Under the pieces are notes generated by a model. That model was given only the letters and a program-made list of their open reading frames with translations, was not told the origin of the DNA and searched no databases. Position numbers and translations under genes: made by a program. A DNA stretch of 64,000 bases from an uncultured Pseudomonadales bacterium (GTDB lineage: Bacteria > Pseudomonadota > Gammaproteobacteria > Pseudomonadales > UBA7434). The stretch is from positions 33,116-97,115 of the forward strand of contig CALSRU010000015.1 in assembly GCA_943788835.1 (NCBI GenBank), in the 5' to 3' direction. Positions 17,784 to 26,582 of this stretch are shown here, piece by piece. Positions within the stretch are counted from its first letter, which is position 1. Every line of letters starts with the position of its first letter.

Positions 17784-19259
17784 CTAAGCATTTATTTTCT
17801 TTTTTCGAGAGATCTTTGTTTTACTTACATATTCCTCTTCATAATTTATCAATATTTCATCTAACACTTTGCTTATGCGAGTTTGCATGCGAATCATTTC
17901 AATCTTTCGCCAACTCGAGTGCTCGCCAGAAGCCACTAACTCCATGGCCTCCTCTGATGAAATACGCATCAACATTTTAAAGGGGTTGTGAAAGCGGCTG
18001 CGAGGCAGAATGTTAATGTCACCAATATAATCCTGATTGACTACGGATATAAAGGTATTGGCCGCGCGTGCCCAGGCCGTGTCCCGATTTAGCGGTTTTT
18101 GCCAAATAGCCGCAGTCGCATTCAACCATTCGCGAGTCGTTTGTCTGGCTGTACTAGTCAAAATAGCCCGGACGCCACGTTGATGCTTACTGTCGGTAAT
18201 AAACGGTAGAACGGCTGGATTCGCCTGACTCACAATATAGTGATTGACACCATAAAGCCGCGCCAGACGCTTACTGGGAAGATCATCGCTCACCGAACCA
18301 TCCACCCACTTGCGAGAGGGCAAATAGGGCTGACGCTCGCCCTGCTTATTACGTGCCTCCAGCATCACCGGCGGAAAAATACCCGGCACTGCAGTTGAAG
18401 CCAGCACTGCATTTCGAATCAATACATTAGGAGAAGTAATTGCATTTAAAAGGCGGGAAGTTTGGTGCGTCTCGGCTGCAGCTACCGAGATATTCAGCAT
18501 TCTGCCGGTATGCTCAAAAGCCTCTTGAAACGTCATGTCTGGAATCATACGAGCAATGGACGCTTCAACTTCAGCAGAGCGCAACATACTAGATTCTGAG
18601 CCACCTTGCAGAATGGCAAGCTCGGCTTCGCGAGCAAGCTCATCCCTAAGATAATCATAGCTCAGCTTTTGCGTTAACTCCTCATCAGTATGCGTGCACA
18701 GTAGCGCACCAACTAGTGATCCACCACTTGCGCCAGACATAATATTGGGCAGTAAACGCTGCTCCCATAGGGCTTTAGCCACACCGATATGAAAATACAG
18801 CAACATGCCCGAACCGCTCATCATGAGCGCCGAGCGACCAAAACAATGATGTGCTCGGCGGAAGAAATCGAGTTTTTCCTCAAAGCTAATATCATCGATG
18901 TCGGGGCTGGCTAGCAATTCTAGCGCTGAGGCAATCTCTTCAACATAATCAACAATGAGTTGCTTGGTACCGAATAACGCCGGCTCATACAGCGACGACT
19001 TGCCCATACCCCCCATATTGCCGTGAATCCCCTCGTTAAGCGTAAACAGTAACCCAGGGTAGTCGTGTCGTGCACGCTGCGACTGCAATCGATCTAAGCG
19101 AATACGAATGGATACATGATCGTACTGGCTGGAAACGTCATTACTACGCCACTGATCCAGCCCTCGCTCCTTATCACAGGCCAAGGCAAGCTCTTTCCAT
19201 TCATCATAGCTTGCAGCCTCATTGAGGGCCCTTTCAAGCCTGCGATTTTTGAACATCAT
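17784..19259 (-). CDS. Patatin-like phospholipase/lipase with DUF3336 domain
   Basis: The 491-residue protein has an N-terminal DUF3336 region (about 1-135) followed by a patatin domain. The nucleophile motif is MSGASGGSLVG (Ser178 in GASGG) and the dyad Asp is in WVDGSVSDDLP (Asp320). This domain pair is found in yeast TGL3-type triacylglycerol lipases and bacterial relatives, so hydrolysis of neutral lipid or phospholipid is likely. I use ATG at 19259 because AGGAAG lies 9 bases upstream; a GTG three codons earlier is possible. The gene lies 83 bases upstream of the WS/DGAT gene on the same strand, pairing storage-lipid synthesis with a lipase. Confidence 0.9.
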   Translation of the reverse strand: MMFKNRRLERALNEAASYDEWKELALACDKERGLDQWRSNDVSSQYDHVSIRIRLDRLQSQRARHDYPGLLFTLNEGIHGNMGGMGKSSLYEPALFGTKQLIVDYVEEIASALELLASPDIDDISFEEKLDFFRRAHHCFGRSALMMSGSGMLLYFHIGVAKALWEQRLLPNIMSGASGGSLVGALLCTHTDEELTQKLSYDYLRDELAREAELAILQGGSESSMLRSAEVEASIARMIPDMTFQEAFEHTGRMLNISVAAAETHQTSRLLNAITSPNVLIRNAVLASTAVPGIFPPVMLEARNKQGERQPYLPSRKWVDGSVSDDLPSKRLARLYGVNHYIVSQANPAVLPFITDSKHQRGVRAILTSTARQTTREWLNATAAIWQKPLNRDTAWARAANTFISVVNQDYIGDINILPRSRFHNPFKMLMRISSEEAMELVASGEHSSWRKIEMIRMQTRISKVLDEILINYEEEYVSKTKISRKKKINA

Positions 19260-19573
19260 AGGTCGCACTTCCTAGTATCAAATCGCACCAGTCTTTACTA
19301 GCGCTTGCACAGCAGCCAAAAAACCCACAGCCGGCTACCGCATATTTTCTATTCTAGCCGACAAGGTAAAGGTTTATATTCGCCGTTGCAAATAGCATCT
19401 TGTGTAACGAAGCCACACTCAACATTGATGGCGTCGCCAACCAATAAACTAGGAGCTAAAGCGACGTAGGGCTACACCAACACGCGACTAAACTGTACGC
19501 TTTGTATAAGTTTTATGGGCATTTCTTCTAGCCAAATTACGCAGCCGATTTTCAGGCATGAACTAATGTTCAT
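19260..19573. other. 314-base spacer, nothing recognised
   Basis: No gene, repeat or GGCAT palindrome was found between the patatin and GST genes. It may hold a separate promoter for the patatin - WS/DGAT pair. Confidence 0.4.
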
Positions 19574-20257
19574 TCACCGCTGCAGTGACTTTTGAGCATT
19601 TTTTGCGAACCTTTCCGTCTCTTTTTTATCATTTAACAAATTGCCCAATTTGAATGGCACTTCAACCCCTTTGCTCATACCCGGCTGCTCCTTCATAACA
19701 CTCATCCATCGATCTAAGTTCTCAAGGCCATCTCGTGATACTCCCGACCATTTATAAGTACGCACCCAGCACCAATTAGCAATATCGGCAATGGAGTAAT
19801 CATCGGCTAACCATTCACTTTGACCCAGACGTACATCTAACACTTCAAATAAGCGTCGACACTCATTTTGATAGCGATCAATCGCTGGCTGAATTTTTTC
19901 AGGGAAATACCGATAAAAAACATTGGCTTGACCCATCATCGGACCCACTCCCCCCATTTGAAACATCAGCCATTGAATAACCTTAGAGCGCCCTTGCACG
20001 TCAGTGGGCATAAGTCGACCCGTTTTTTCCGCAAGATAAATCATAATGGCACCCGTTTCAAAAATCGGGAACCCACCTACCTCGTTATCTACAATAGCGG
20101 GGATACGTCCATTGGGGCTTATGGCAAGAAACTCGGGGACTTTTTGCTCTCCTTCTGAAATATTGACGAAATGAGTCTTATAATCGAGCTCTAACGCCTC
20201 AAGAGTGCAAGATGCCTTGTGCCCATTAGGCGTGGGAGCTGTGTACAGATCAATCAT
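19574..20257 (-). CDS. Glutathione S-transferase, Nu-class / YfcG-like
   Basis: The 227-residue cytosolic protein opens with the thioredoxin-like GST N domain: [20 protein letters not shown], then [12 protein letters not shown] with the cis-proline, and [15 protein letters not shown] helical C domain follows (about 90-220). The N-terminus closely resembles the Nu-class (YfcG/YghU) GSTs of proteobacteria, which act as disulfide-bond reductases or peroxidases. AAAGGA precedes the ATG. It follows the acyl-CoA ligase by 47 bases on the minus strand, so it belongs to the same operon. Confidence 0.9.
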   Translation of the reverse strand: MIDLYTAPTPNGHKASCTLEALELDYKTHFVNISEGEQKVPEFLAISPNGRIPAIVDNEVGGFPIFETGAIMIYLAEKTGRLMPTDVQGRSKVIQWLMFQMGGVGPMMGQANVFYRYFPEKIQPAIDRYQNECRRLFEVLDVRLGQSEWLADDYSIADIANWCWVRTYKWSGVSRDGLENLDRWMSVMKEQPGMSKGVEVPFKLGNLLNDKKETERFAKNAQKSLQR

Positions 20258-20304
20258 ATTTATGATTTCCTTTGCGCTATAGATTATCGACTTTAACTCT
20301 ACAA

Positions 20305-22134
20305 TTAATAACCGGACTGACCACTAATAATCTGCTGATAAAAGGCGTCATCCAACAACTCGTAAGTCGTTGATCTAGGCTTAAGTACATAAATCGGATC
20401 ATCGGTTTGACCAAGATGGTAAGCTTCATTGCGCAACTTTCCTTTAAACAGCTTAAAAGTCACTGTGGTGTCAGCCTCTTTTTGAATGCGCACAAAGACC
20501 GGTCGTGAGAAGTTCGATAACTCTCGCTGCGCGAACTCAGAGAATGCTGTTACGTCTAATGTTTGTTCAGGCTGAAGCGTTAAAGCCGCCATACCAGCCT
20601 TGCCTTCGATGCCCGGTATTTCGACACCGTAAATGTTTGCCATGTCTACCTGATCATAAGCATTAATCACTTCAGCGACTTCATTGGTCGATACATTTTC
20701 TGCACGCCAACGAAAGGTGTCACCGACCCGATCAACAAACTGGAAATGTGGCAGCCCCATGGCAAACCCCACATCGATTTGCCGCACTAAATCACCCGTA
20801 TTAAACCAGCTATCGCCTTTTTTACGCACGCTTCGCATAATTTTACTCTCTGAAGCTTCCTTGTTCTTGTATCCATCGAACTGATACTTTTTATCAATGG
20901 CAGCAAGCAGCAGGCCGGCCTGACCTTTTTCTGCTTCGACTAAACGGCCCTGCTCATCGCGTATCATTTCATCAGCATCAACATCATATTTAACCAACAA
21001 AATATCAGCCGAACTTGTGCCTATCGTGCGATCTTTGTTGAGCGCATTGATAAAGGTGACGTTACCTTCACTAGAGCCATAAATCTCACTAATGCGCTCC
21101 ACGTTGAAACGCTCACGAAAAGCATCCCAAACATCTGGCCGCAAACCATTACCCAACATAGTATTTAGTGGGTTATTTTTTTCTTCATCACACTCTGGCT
21201 GCATGGCCAAATAGCGACACAGCTCACCCACATAAACAAACAAATTAGTCTGATGGGCTTGCACCTCTTTCCAAAATTGACTGGCTGAAAAACGGCGCCG
21301 CAAAAATATCGAAGCGCCAGAAAAGAAACTAGAACCCACACCCGGCCCCAGACCAGTAAAATGATACAGAGGAAGACAAATATAGATACGATCACTTGGC
21401 TTTGCACGAAAGCCAATACGGCTATACGGAGTCGCTGCTGATAGATAGCGACGATGATAAATTACAGCTGCCTTAGGGAGCCCAGTAGTGCCAGACGTAA
21501 AGATATACAAAGCTTTCTCACCGGCACAGATCTCTTTTGTTTCAGGCAAATTATCCGCAGACATCTGCGCCAGTTCGCCAGTTAGATCTTGCATCCAACT
21601 CGGCGCACTGTCGCCACCGTTATCACAAGCAATGTCCCTTACCCATAGGTAGTCACTATCGCTAAGTGGCAAATCGGCTTTTACCTCCAACACTGGGTCG
21701 AGGAGTTCCTGCCCAACAATGCACTTTCTGGCGTCAGTAGTGGTAATACAGTGAACCAGCGGTTTACCCGTGAGACTGGTGTTAATTAACCCCGTTACGG
21801 CACCAAGCTTGGCTAACGCCACAATACACGCCAGCATCTCGATGCGATTTTCCATGAGCAAAGCCACCGCGTCACCTCGCGCCACACCCTGCTTTTTTAA
21901 GGCATGAGCAAATTGGTTGGCCAGCCTATTGAACTCACCCCAGGTAAGCTCTCTGCCTTCGAAGATGATTGCCGAGTCATGCTGACAACGTGCCGCAGTT
22001 TCCTCAAACATTCGCCCCAATGATTCCTTACTGTCATCTTTGGGCGGCTTATACAGCCCAACTACCGGCAGCATGTATAGAAAATCCTGTAATACTGTGC
22101 GATATTCTTTAAGCTTCATTTTCATTGGCCCCAC
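20305..22134 (-). CDS. Long-chain acyl-CoA synthetase, FATP/FadD6-like
   Basis: This adenylate-forming enzyme of about 609 residues activates a fatty acid with ATP and CoA. The P-loop TSGTTGLPK lies at residues 213-221; [10 protein letters not shown] and [10 protein letters not shown] follow, then [17 protein letters not shown], a layout typical of FATP-type very-long-chain synthetases. The start is uncertain: a GTG at 22134 has AGGA 4 bases upstream, while an ATG at 22125 is the next choice. It is second in the minus-strand operon after an extended GST (42-base gap) and precedes a GST, patatin and WS/DGAT, so the acyl-CoA it makes could feed wax-ester synthesis. Confidence 0.92.
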   Translation of the reverse strand: MGPMKMKLKEYRTVLQDFLYMLPVVGLYKPPKDDSKESLGRMFEETAARCQHDSAIIFEGRELTWGEFNRLANQFAHALKKQGVARGDAVALLMENRIEMLACIVALAKLGAVTGLINTSLTGKPLVHCITTTDARKCIVGQELLDPVLEVKADLPLSDSDYLWVRDIACDNGGDSAPSWMQDLTGELAQMSADNLPETKEICAGEKALYIFTSGTTGLPKAAVIYHRRYLSAATPYSRIGFRAKPSDRIYICLPLYHFTGLGPGVGSSFFSGASIFLRRRFSASQFWKEVQAHQTNLFVYVGELCRYLAMQPECDEEKNNPLNTMLGNGLRPDVWDAFRERFNVERISEIYGSSEGNVTFINALNKDRTIGTSSADILLVKYDVDADEMIRDEQGRLVEAEKGQAGLLLAAIDKKYQFDGYKNKEASESKIMRSVRKKGDSWFNTGDLVRQIDVGFAMGLPHFQFVDRVGDTFRWRAENVSTNEVAEVINAYDQVDMANIYGVEIPGIEGKAGMAALTLQPEQTLDVTAFSEFAQRELSNFSRPVFVRIQKEADTTVTFKLFKGKLRNEAYHLGQTDDPIYVLKPRSTTYELLDDAFYQQIISGQSGY

Positions 22135-22176
22135 AAATTCCTGAGTGATGTTTTTTACAATTTTTGCACTTGCTAC

Positions 22177-23361
22177 CTAATCTGACACCCTTAAGTCAGG
22201 ACCCCACACTTCTAAATGATTGACACGCTCAACGCGGCGGTATGTTTTCAGATCAAAAATTTCTAAAAGGCCGGTTTCCGAAAATAAATCAGCTATCGCA
22301 CGCTGCTCTGCTGGAGATACTTTCATCACGCTATCTTGTAACCTTTGCAGTAAATAAAACCGATACGGCATGACACTGATTTTCAGGCTGATACCCCGCC
22401 AGTCAAACTCAGCGCTACCCATAACTCGCGAACTCGGTTTTTTCAAGCCGTTCGTCCCCGTTTTAAGCTGTGGGTTTTTATCGATCCACTCATTAGCAAA
22501 TTGAACCTGCGCCTTTAACTCTGGCAAATACTCTTGTGCTACATAGCGCATAAGGTTTTTTAGCGTAGCCGGCATAGCATCGTCTGAAAATAAACTTTCG
22601 CCCGCCGAGAAGCCGTCGGTTAGGACTTGCTCGGGCGCATTCATTCGTTCTACGTAGCGAAAAACCTCAGGCGCATACTCTCGCATTTGCAAAGATGGAT
22701 AAGGATCACGCGCAAGATGCGCGAATAACGGTGCAATCAATCCATAATCACCAATAGTCGGCCTGCCACCCAACAAATAGGGCGCCGACTTTAAATGCGT
22801 AGAAAATAGATCAAGAAACTCAGCGTAGCTTTGTTCAATTAAGGGAATTGATTCTGGCGTGACGCCAAAAGCCACCGCTGCTGCTCGCATCCGCTGGCTA
22901 GCAAAATCAAACACTTTTTCAGCTGTCTCAACATCGGCAGCAGGAAACAAGCTCGCCACAAAGTCGTTTTTAAGGAAGGATAAATTGGTCTCATCAAAAT
23001 TCCACCGGTAGTGCATAGCCGGCCGTAACATGCCCTCACCACCAAACAATTCAAATAAATAAGCTACGGCGCTTGCCACGCCTGTTGATGGGTATGCTGG
23101 CAATCTCATCGACTCATTATTAGTGGCGGCCTGCTGCTCAAAAAAATCAATGATATCGGCGCCATCTTGAATCAACGTGCCATTTGGAGTCTCAAGGATG
23201 GGCATAATCATACGCCCCATTACCGGCACAATTTTTTCTGCAAAATACGGATCGCCACCAACACGCTCGACAAAGGGAATATGCTGCTTGCGCAAATAAC
23301 TGCGCACTTTACCCATATAAAGCGAGGCAGACATTCCATAGAGTTGATAAACCTCAGGCAT
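22177..23361 (-). CDS. Extended glutathione S-transferase (394 residues)
   Basis: The first 80 residues form a GST N domain (MSASLYMGKVRSYLRKQHIP; IMPILETPNGTLIQDGADII), and a helical GST C domain follows (APYLLGGRPTIGDYGLIAPL near residues 195-214). Unusually the protein runs on for about 130 residues with a conserved module (MPYRFYLLQRLQDS, then RRVERVNHLEVWG at the end). A paralogue of the same length and architecture lies at 27543-28727. GAGGA precedes the ATG. It is the first gene of the lipid operon and has a GGCAT-like half palindrome about 43 bases upstream. The role of the extension is unknown. Confidence 0.88.
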   Translation of the reverse strand: MPEVYQLYGMSASLYMGKVRSYLRKQHIPFVERVGGDPYFAEKIVPVMGRMIMPILETPNGTLIQDGADIIDFFEQQAATNNESMRLPAYPSTGVASAVAYLFELFGGEGMLRPAMHYRWNFDETNLSFLKNDFVASLFPAADVETAEKVFDFASQRMRAAAVAFGVTPESIPLIEQSYAEFLDLFSTHLKSAPYLLGGRPTIGDYGLIAPLFAHLARDPYPSLQMREYAPEVFRYVERMNAPEQVLTDGFSAGESLFSDDAMPATLKNLMRYVAQEYLPELKAQVQFANEWIDKNPQLKTGTNGLKKPSSRVMGSAEFDWRGISLKISVMPYRFYLLQRLQDSVMKVSPAEQRAIADLFSETGLLEIFDLKTYRRVERVNHLEVWGPDLRVSD

Positions 23362-23403
23362 TTAACGTCCTCAAACCACCGTTTTAGGTGGTACAAATGA
23401 ATT

Positions 23404-23418
23404 TACACTAATTATGCC
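23404..23418. promoter_or_regulatory. GGCAT-type site, one mismatch, upstream of extended GST
   Basis: TACAC-TAATT-ATGCC fits the GRCAY-N5-RTGYC pattern at nine of ten fixed positions. It lies about 43 bases upstream of the minus-strand GST start at 23361. Confidence 0.35.
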
Positions 23419-23541
23419 ATAAGATTTGTAAGGAGTGCACTATCTCGATTTGGCGAGGTTATTGGCAACCCAAGAACAGTCCTGCTAGGCAAGTGAACAA
23501 CCCTGCTAGCTCGGTGAAAATACCCGCCACCTAATTATTAT

Positions 23542-23556
23542 GGCATGGCTTATGCC
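23542..23556. promoter_or_regulatory. GGCAT-N5-ATGCC perfect palindrome, copy C
   Basis: GGCAT-GGCTT-ATGCC has perfect 5-base arms with a 5-base centre, matching the core of the site at 541-555. It lies about 140 bases upstream of the GST start at 23697, a distance like that at 689 and 37388. Its GG-N10-GC spacing would also fit a sigma-54 promoter, but the other copies of the motif lack the GC, so a dimeric regulator is the better reading. Confidence 0.5.
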
Positions 23557-23615
23557 GACATGTTAAGCTTTCAAGACATCTGTGCTGCGTAGCTTAAAGC
23601 ATTCGCCCTACTACA

Positions 23616-23657
23616 ATGCTTCACGATCAATGCTTCACGATCGATGCTCCACTATCA
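23616..23657. repeat. Three tandem 14-base units, ATGCTTCACGATCR type
   Basis: Units start at 23616, 23630 and 23644. The first two differ at one base, and the third has three changes relative to the first (ATGCTCCACTATCA). They lie between the GGCAT palindrome and the GST start codon, in what should be the untranslated leader. Confidence 0.65.
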
Positions 23658-23696
23658 CGTCTATCCAAAGCTTTCATAGATCACTGGGTCATTTAT

Positions 23697-24341
23697 ATGA
23701 TTACACTTTATGGGGCATCCGCCTCGCCCTTCGTTCGCAAGGTCCTCGCAGTGTTAGCAATTAAACAGCTGCCTTTTGAGCATATTCAGCAAATGCCATT
23801 TGCCAATGATGCCGAATTCAAAAAAATCAGCCCTCTGGGGAAGATTCCCGCGCTTAAAGATGGCGACATAACCGTCTGCGACTCAACGGTGATTTGCGAA
23901 TACCTCGAAGACAACTATCCTGATCAACCTGTTTATCCCGCTGGCCCTGCCAGTAAGGCCCAGGCGCGCTGGCTTGAAGACCTAGGCGATACACGAGTAG
24001 CCGAGCTAGCTTCGGGTATTTTCTTTCAGCGATTCATGCGCCCGATGGTACTGCAACAAGCCACAGATGAGGCGTTAGTGGAAAAGATTATTACGAAGCA
24101 ACTGCCTCCTTGTTTAGATTATATAGAGACCCAAGTGCCCTCCGAAGGTTTCCTGTTTGAAGATTTTGGTGCAGCCGATATCGGTCTAATTAGTTCATTC
24201 ATCAATGCAAGTTATGCCGGCTATGAAGTCGACGCCACGCGCTGGCCACTGCTTGCGAGCTTTATTCAGCGGGTTAAATCCCATCCTACTATCAGCCCGC
24301 TGTTGACAGCTGAAGCGCAAATGCTAGGGCTTGCTCAATAA
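23697..24341 (+). CDS. Glutathione S-transferase
   Basis: The 214-residue cytosolic GST begins MITLYGASASPFVRKVLAVL, with the Ser of the ASPFVRKV loop as likely glutathione-activating residue. It continues with ISPLGKIPALKDGD and DSTVICEYLEDNYP (GST N), then a helical C domain (about 90-210). ATG 23697 matches the family start; the frame's earlier ATG at 23616 only adds residues encoded by the tandem repeat. The ribosome binding site is weak. It is followed 88 bases later by the LinB-like dehalogenase gene in the same direction. Confidence 0.9.
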   Translation: MITLYGASASPFVRKVLAVLAIKQLPFEHIQQMPFANDAEFKKISPLGKIPALKDGDITVCDSTVICEYLEDNYPDQPVYPAGPASKAQARWLEDLGDTRVAELASGIFFQRFMRPMVLQQATDEALVEKIITKQLPPCLDYIETQVPSEGFLFEDFGAADIGLISSFINASYAGYEVDATRWPLLASFIQRVKSHPTISPLLTAEAQMLGLAQ

Positions 24342-24429
24342 AACTTTGGGCGTGCCACTGAAAATATAACCAAGCTTGGCGTGCGCACAAGCGGCAACTG
24401 AAAAAATCCTATTGATTTAAGGAACCCCC

Positions 24430-25314
24430 ATGATCAGCGCTGATATGCCTTACACAAAAAAGACCCGACTGGTTGAGGGAAAAAAGATTGCTTTCATTGA
24501 AGAAGGTGAAGGCGATCCAATTGTGTTGTTGCATGGCAACCCTACCTCATCGTATCTGTGGCGCAATGTGATACCTGAGCTCAGTGGCAAGGGCCGCATT
24601 ATTGCTCCTGACCTGATTGGCCATGGCGACTCGGAAAAACTGCCTGCTCATGAAGGCCCTGAGCGCTACTCGTTTTTAAGCACTTATCGTTATTTGGCGG
24701 GACTGCTGCAGGAACTTGGCGCTGAGAAAAATGTTAATTTTGTGATTCACGATTGGGGCAGCGCGTTGGGCTTTTACTGGGCCGAGCAGCATCCAGAGGC
24801 CGTCCGCAGCATTGCTTATATGGAAGGTATCGTCTGCCCGCTAAGCTGGGACAACTGGCCCGAGAGCGCACGCGGGATTTTTAAGGGCTTTCGATCGGAA
24901 AAAGGTGAAGAGCTGGTATTACAACGCAATCTATTTATTGAAGCGGTACTGCCCAGCTCAGTGCTACGCAGCTTAAGCGACGCAGAAATGCAACATTATC
25001 GCGCTCCTTTCTCGTCGACAGATGATCGCCAACCCACGCTCAACTGGCCACGCCAAATCCCCCTTGATGGCGAACCCGCCAATATGGTCGATTTAGTGTC
25101 AAGCTATGGACAATGGCTAAGTAATAATGAAAAATTGCCCAAGTTATTTATTAATGCTGAGCCTGGCTCAATTTTAGTGGGGGCCGCACGTGAATTTTGC
25201 CGAAGCTGGCCAAACCAAACCGAAATCACAGTTAACGGCAGCCATTTTATGCAAGAGGATTCACCTGTAGAAATTGGTCAGGGCATTGCTCTCTGGCTCG
25301 ACACCATCAACTAA
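24430..25314 (+). CDS. Haloalkane dehalogenase, HLD-II subfamily (LinB/DhaA-like)
   Basis: The 294-residue alpha/beta hydrolase hydrolyses carbon-halogen bonds to an alcohol plus halide without a cofactor. All five active-site residues of LinB are present, at the same numbers: nucleophile Asp108 and halide-binding Trp109 in HDWGSALGF, halide-binding Asn38 in HGNPTSSYLWRN, acid Glu132 in YMEGI, and base His272 in NGSHFMQEDSP. LFINAEPGS and SWPNQTEITV are also shared with LinB. AAGGA precedes the ATG. It lies in a plus-strand run with a GST, a DUF1330 protein and an SDR; a second dehalogenase of another subfamily faces it at 26583-27491. The natural substrate cannot be told. Confidence 0.93.
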   Translation: MISADMPYTKKTRLVEGKKIAFIEEGEGDPIVLLHGNPTSSYLWRNVIPELSGKGRIIAPDLIGHGDSEKLPAHEGPERYSFLSTYRYLAGLLQELGAEKNVNFVIHDWGSALGFYWAEQHPEAVRSIAYMEGIVCPLSWDNWPESARGIFKGFRSEKGEELVLQRNLFIEAVLPSSVLRSLSDAEMQHYRAPFSSTDDRQPTLNWPRQIPLDGEPANMVDLVSSYGQWLSNNEKLPKLFINAEPGSILVGAAREFCRSWPNQTEITVNGSHFMQEDSPVEIGQGIALWLDTIN

Positions 25315-25353
25315 CCAGTACTTAAACCATTCAACACCCTCATAGGAAAAATT

Positions 25354-25668
25354 ATGGCCGACATCCCTGTTTATATTGTCGTCAATCTAGCTATCACCGA
25401 TGCGCCAGAATACCGTATTTATGAAAAAGGCTTTTTTGGATTATTGAAAAAGCACGGCGGTAGTTTTATCACCTTTGATGACAACCCCATCACTTTAGAA
25501 GGTGATACACCCCGTGAAGACCGCATGATTATCTTCAGCTTTCCGTCAGAGAGTATCGCTAATGCTTGGTATGCTGATCCCGAATATCAAGCGCTATCAG
25601 AACATCGCAGAGCTGGGACTAAGCTTGATTTTTTGACCATGGTGCATGGCCTGCCACCGCGCGATTAA
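25354..25668 (+). CDS. DUF1330 family protein
   Basis: The 104-residue cytosolic protein has the ferredoxin-like alpha/beta-barrel pattern of DUF1330: a first strand VYIVVNLAITD, then YRIYEKGFFGLLKKHGG and a final strand MIIFSFPSESIANAWY. AGGA lies 7 bases before the ATG. It starts 40 bases after the dehalogenase and precedes an SDR, probably all in one transcript. The family has no assigned reaction. The two membrane-anchored proteins at 36559 and 61722 look like enlarged relatives. Confidence 0.85.
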   Translation: MADIPVYIVVNLAITDAPEYRIYEKGFFGLLKKHGGSFITFDDNPITLEGDTPREDRMIIFSFPSESIANAWYADPEYQALSEHRRAGTKLDFLTMVHGLPPRD

Positions 25669-25732
25669 ATGCAATAAACAAAGGGCTTTTAGTTAACTGG
25701 CGAATAGTGAGCGCAACCGTGAGTAATTAAAG

Positions 25733-26476
25733 ATGAGTCATCGTGGTAAAACGGCACTGATTGTTGGTGCGGGAGATTATATTGGCTCTGCCATTGCGCG
25801 GCGATTTGCTAGCGAGGGCTATATTGTTCATGCTGGGCGACGCAACGGTGACAAACTGCAACCGCTGGTTGAAGAAATCGCCCTTGACGGCGGTGTTTGC
25901 CGAGCCAAAACATTGGATGCCCGCGACGAGCAAGGCATTGCCAATTTTTTTGCCGATGCTGAAGCCGAAGCGCCCATTGACGTAGTGGTATTTAATGTCG
26001 GGGGCAATGTCTCTTACCCGATCCTAGAGACGACCGAACGAGTCTTTAGGAAAGTTTGGGAGCTCTCATGTTACGCGGGTTTTTTAGCCGGGCGTGAAGC
26101 CGCCCGTTATATGGTGCCGCGCGAGCAGGGCAGCATTTTTTTTACTGGGGCTACCGCAAGCGTAAGAGGTGGCAACTGCTACAGTGCATTTGCAGCAGCC
26201 AAACACGGTTTGCGCGGCCATGCGCAGGCAATGGCTCGCGAGCTAGGCCCTAAAAATATTCATGTAGCGCACTTGGTTATTGACGCCGCGGTAGATACCA
26301 CCTGGGTGCGCGAAAGAATACGTGATGCCCGAGGGGACGACGCAGTGAATAACCTACCGCCCGACGGCTTAATGAATCCCGACTCGATTGCTTCGACATA
26401 CTGGTATTTGCACACGCAACCGCGCGATGCATGGACGTTCGAGCTCGATGTTAGGCCCTATGTCGAAAAGTGGTAG
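25733..26476 (+). CDS. Atypical short-chain dehydrogenase/reductase lacking the catalytic Tyr
   Basis: The 247-residue protein has an SDR Rossmann fold with a divergent nucleotide loop, TALIVGAGDYIGSAIARRF, and the SDR strand VVVFNVGGN in place of NNAG. At the active site the expected YxxxK reads FAAAK (in YSAFAAAKHGLRG), so the catalytic Tyr is Phe while the Lys is kept. I know a related SDR group with the same Phe substitution, so it may be a non-redox or altered enzyme. It is last in the GST - dehalogenase - DUF1330 - SDR run and converges on the second dehalogenase. Confidence 0.85.
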   Translation: MSHRGKTALIVGAGDYIGSAIARRFASEGYIVHAGRRNGDKLQPLVEEIALDGGVCRAKTLDARDEQGIANFFADAEAEAPIDVVVFNVGGNVSYPILETTERVFRKVWELSCYAGFLAGREAARYMVPREQGSIFFTGATASVRGGNCYSAFAAAKHGLRGHAQAMARELGPKNIHVAHLVIDAAVDTTWVRERIRDARGDDAVNNLPPDGLMNPDSIASTYWYLHTQPRDAWTFELDVRPYVEKW

Positions 26477-26482
26477 ATCCCA

Positions 26483-26512
26483 AATAAGAACCCCACTCGC
26501 TGGGTGTTATTC
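26483..26512. terminator. Hairpin between convergent SDR and dehalogenase genes
   Basis: AATAAGAACCC and GGGTGTTATT pair with one bulge around an 8-9 base loop. Placed 6 bases after the SDR stop and about 70 bases before the dehalogenase stop, it is well sited as a terminator, possibly bidirectional. Confidence 0.5.
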
Positions 26513-26582
26513 TAAGTAGAGTTTAACCGGCCGTTGCAAAGAATATCCGCTAAGGCACGTTCTATTGTTGATGATGAACTCA

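Larger units (their letters stand above)
23362..23696. other. Divergent spacer between two GST genes
   Basis: This 335-base spacer separates the minus-strand extended GST from the plus-strand GST. It holds two GGCAT-type sites (23404-23418 and 23542-23556) and a triple 14-base tandem repeat (23616-23657), listed separately. An open frame running upstream from the plus-strand GST into the tandem repeat is very unlikely to be translated. Confidence 0.5.

Noticed and set aside
23542..23556. Sigma-54 promoter reading of the GGCAT palindrome
   Set aside because: The GG-N10-GC spacing fits here and at 48874, but the other copies lack the GC, whereas the palindrome explains all.
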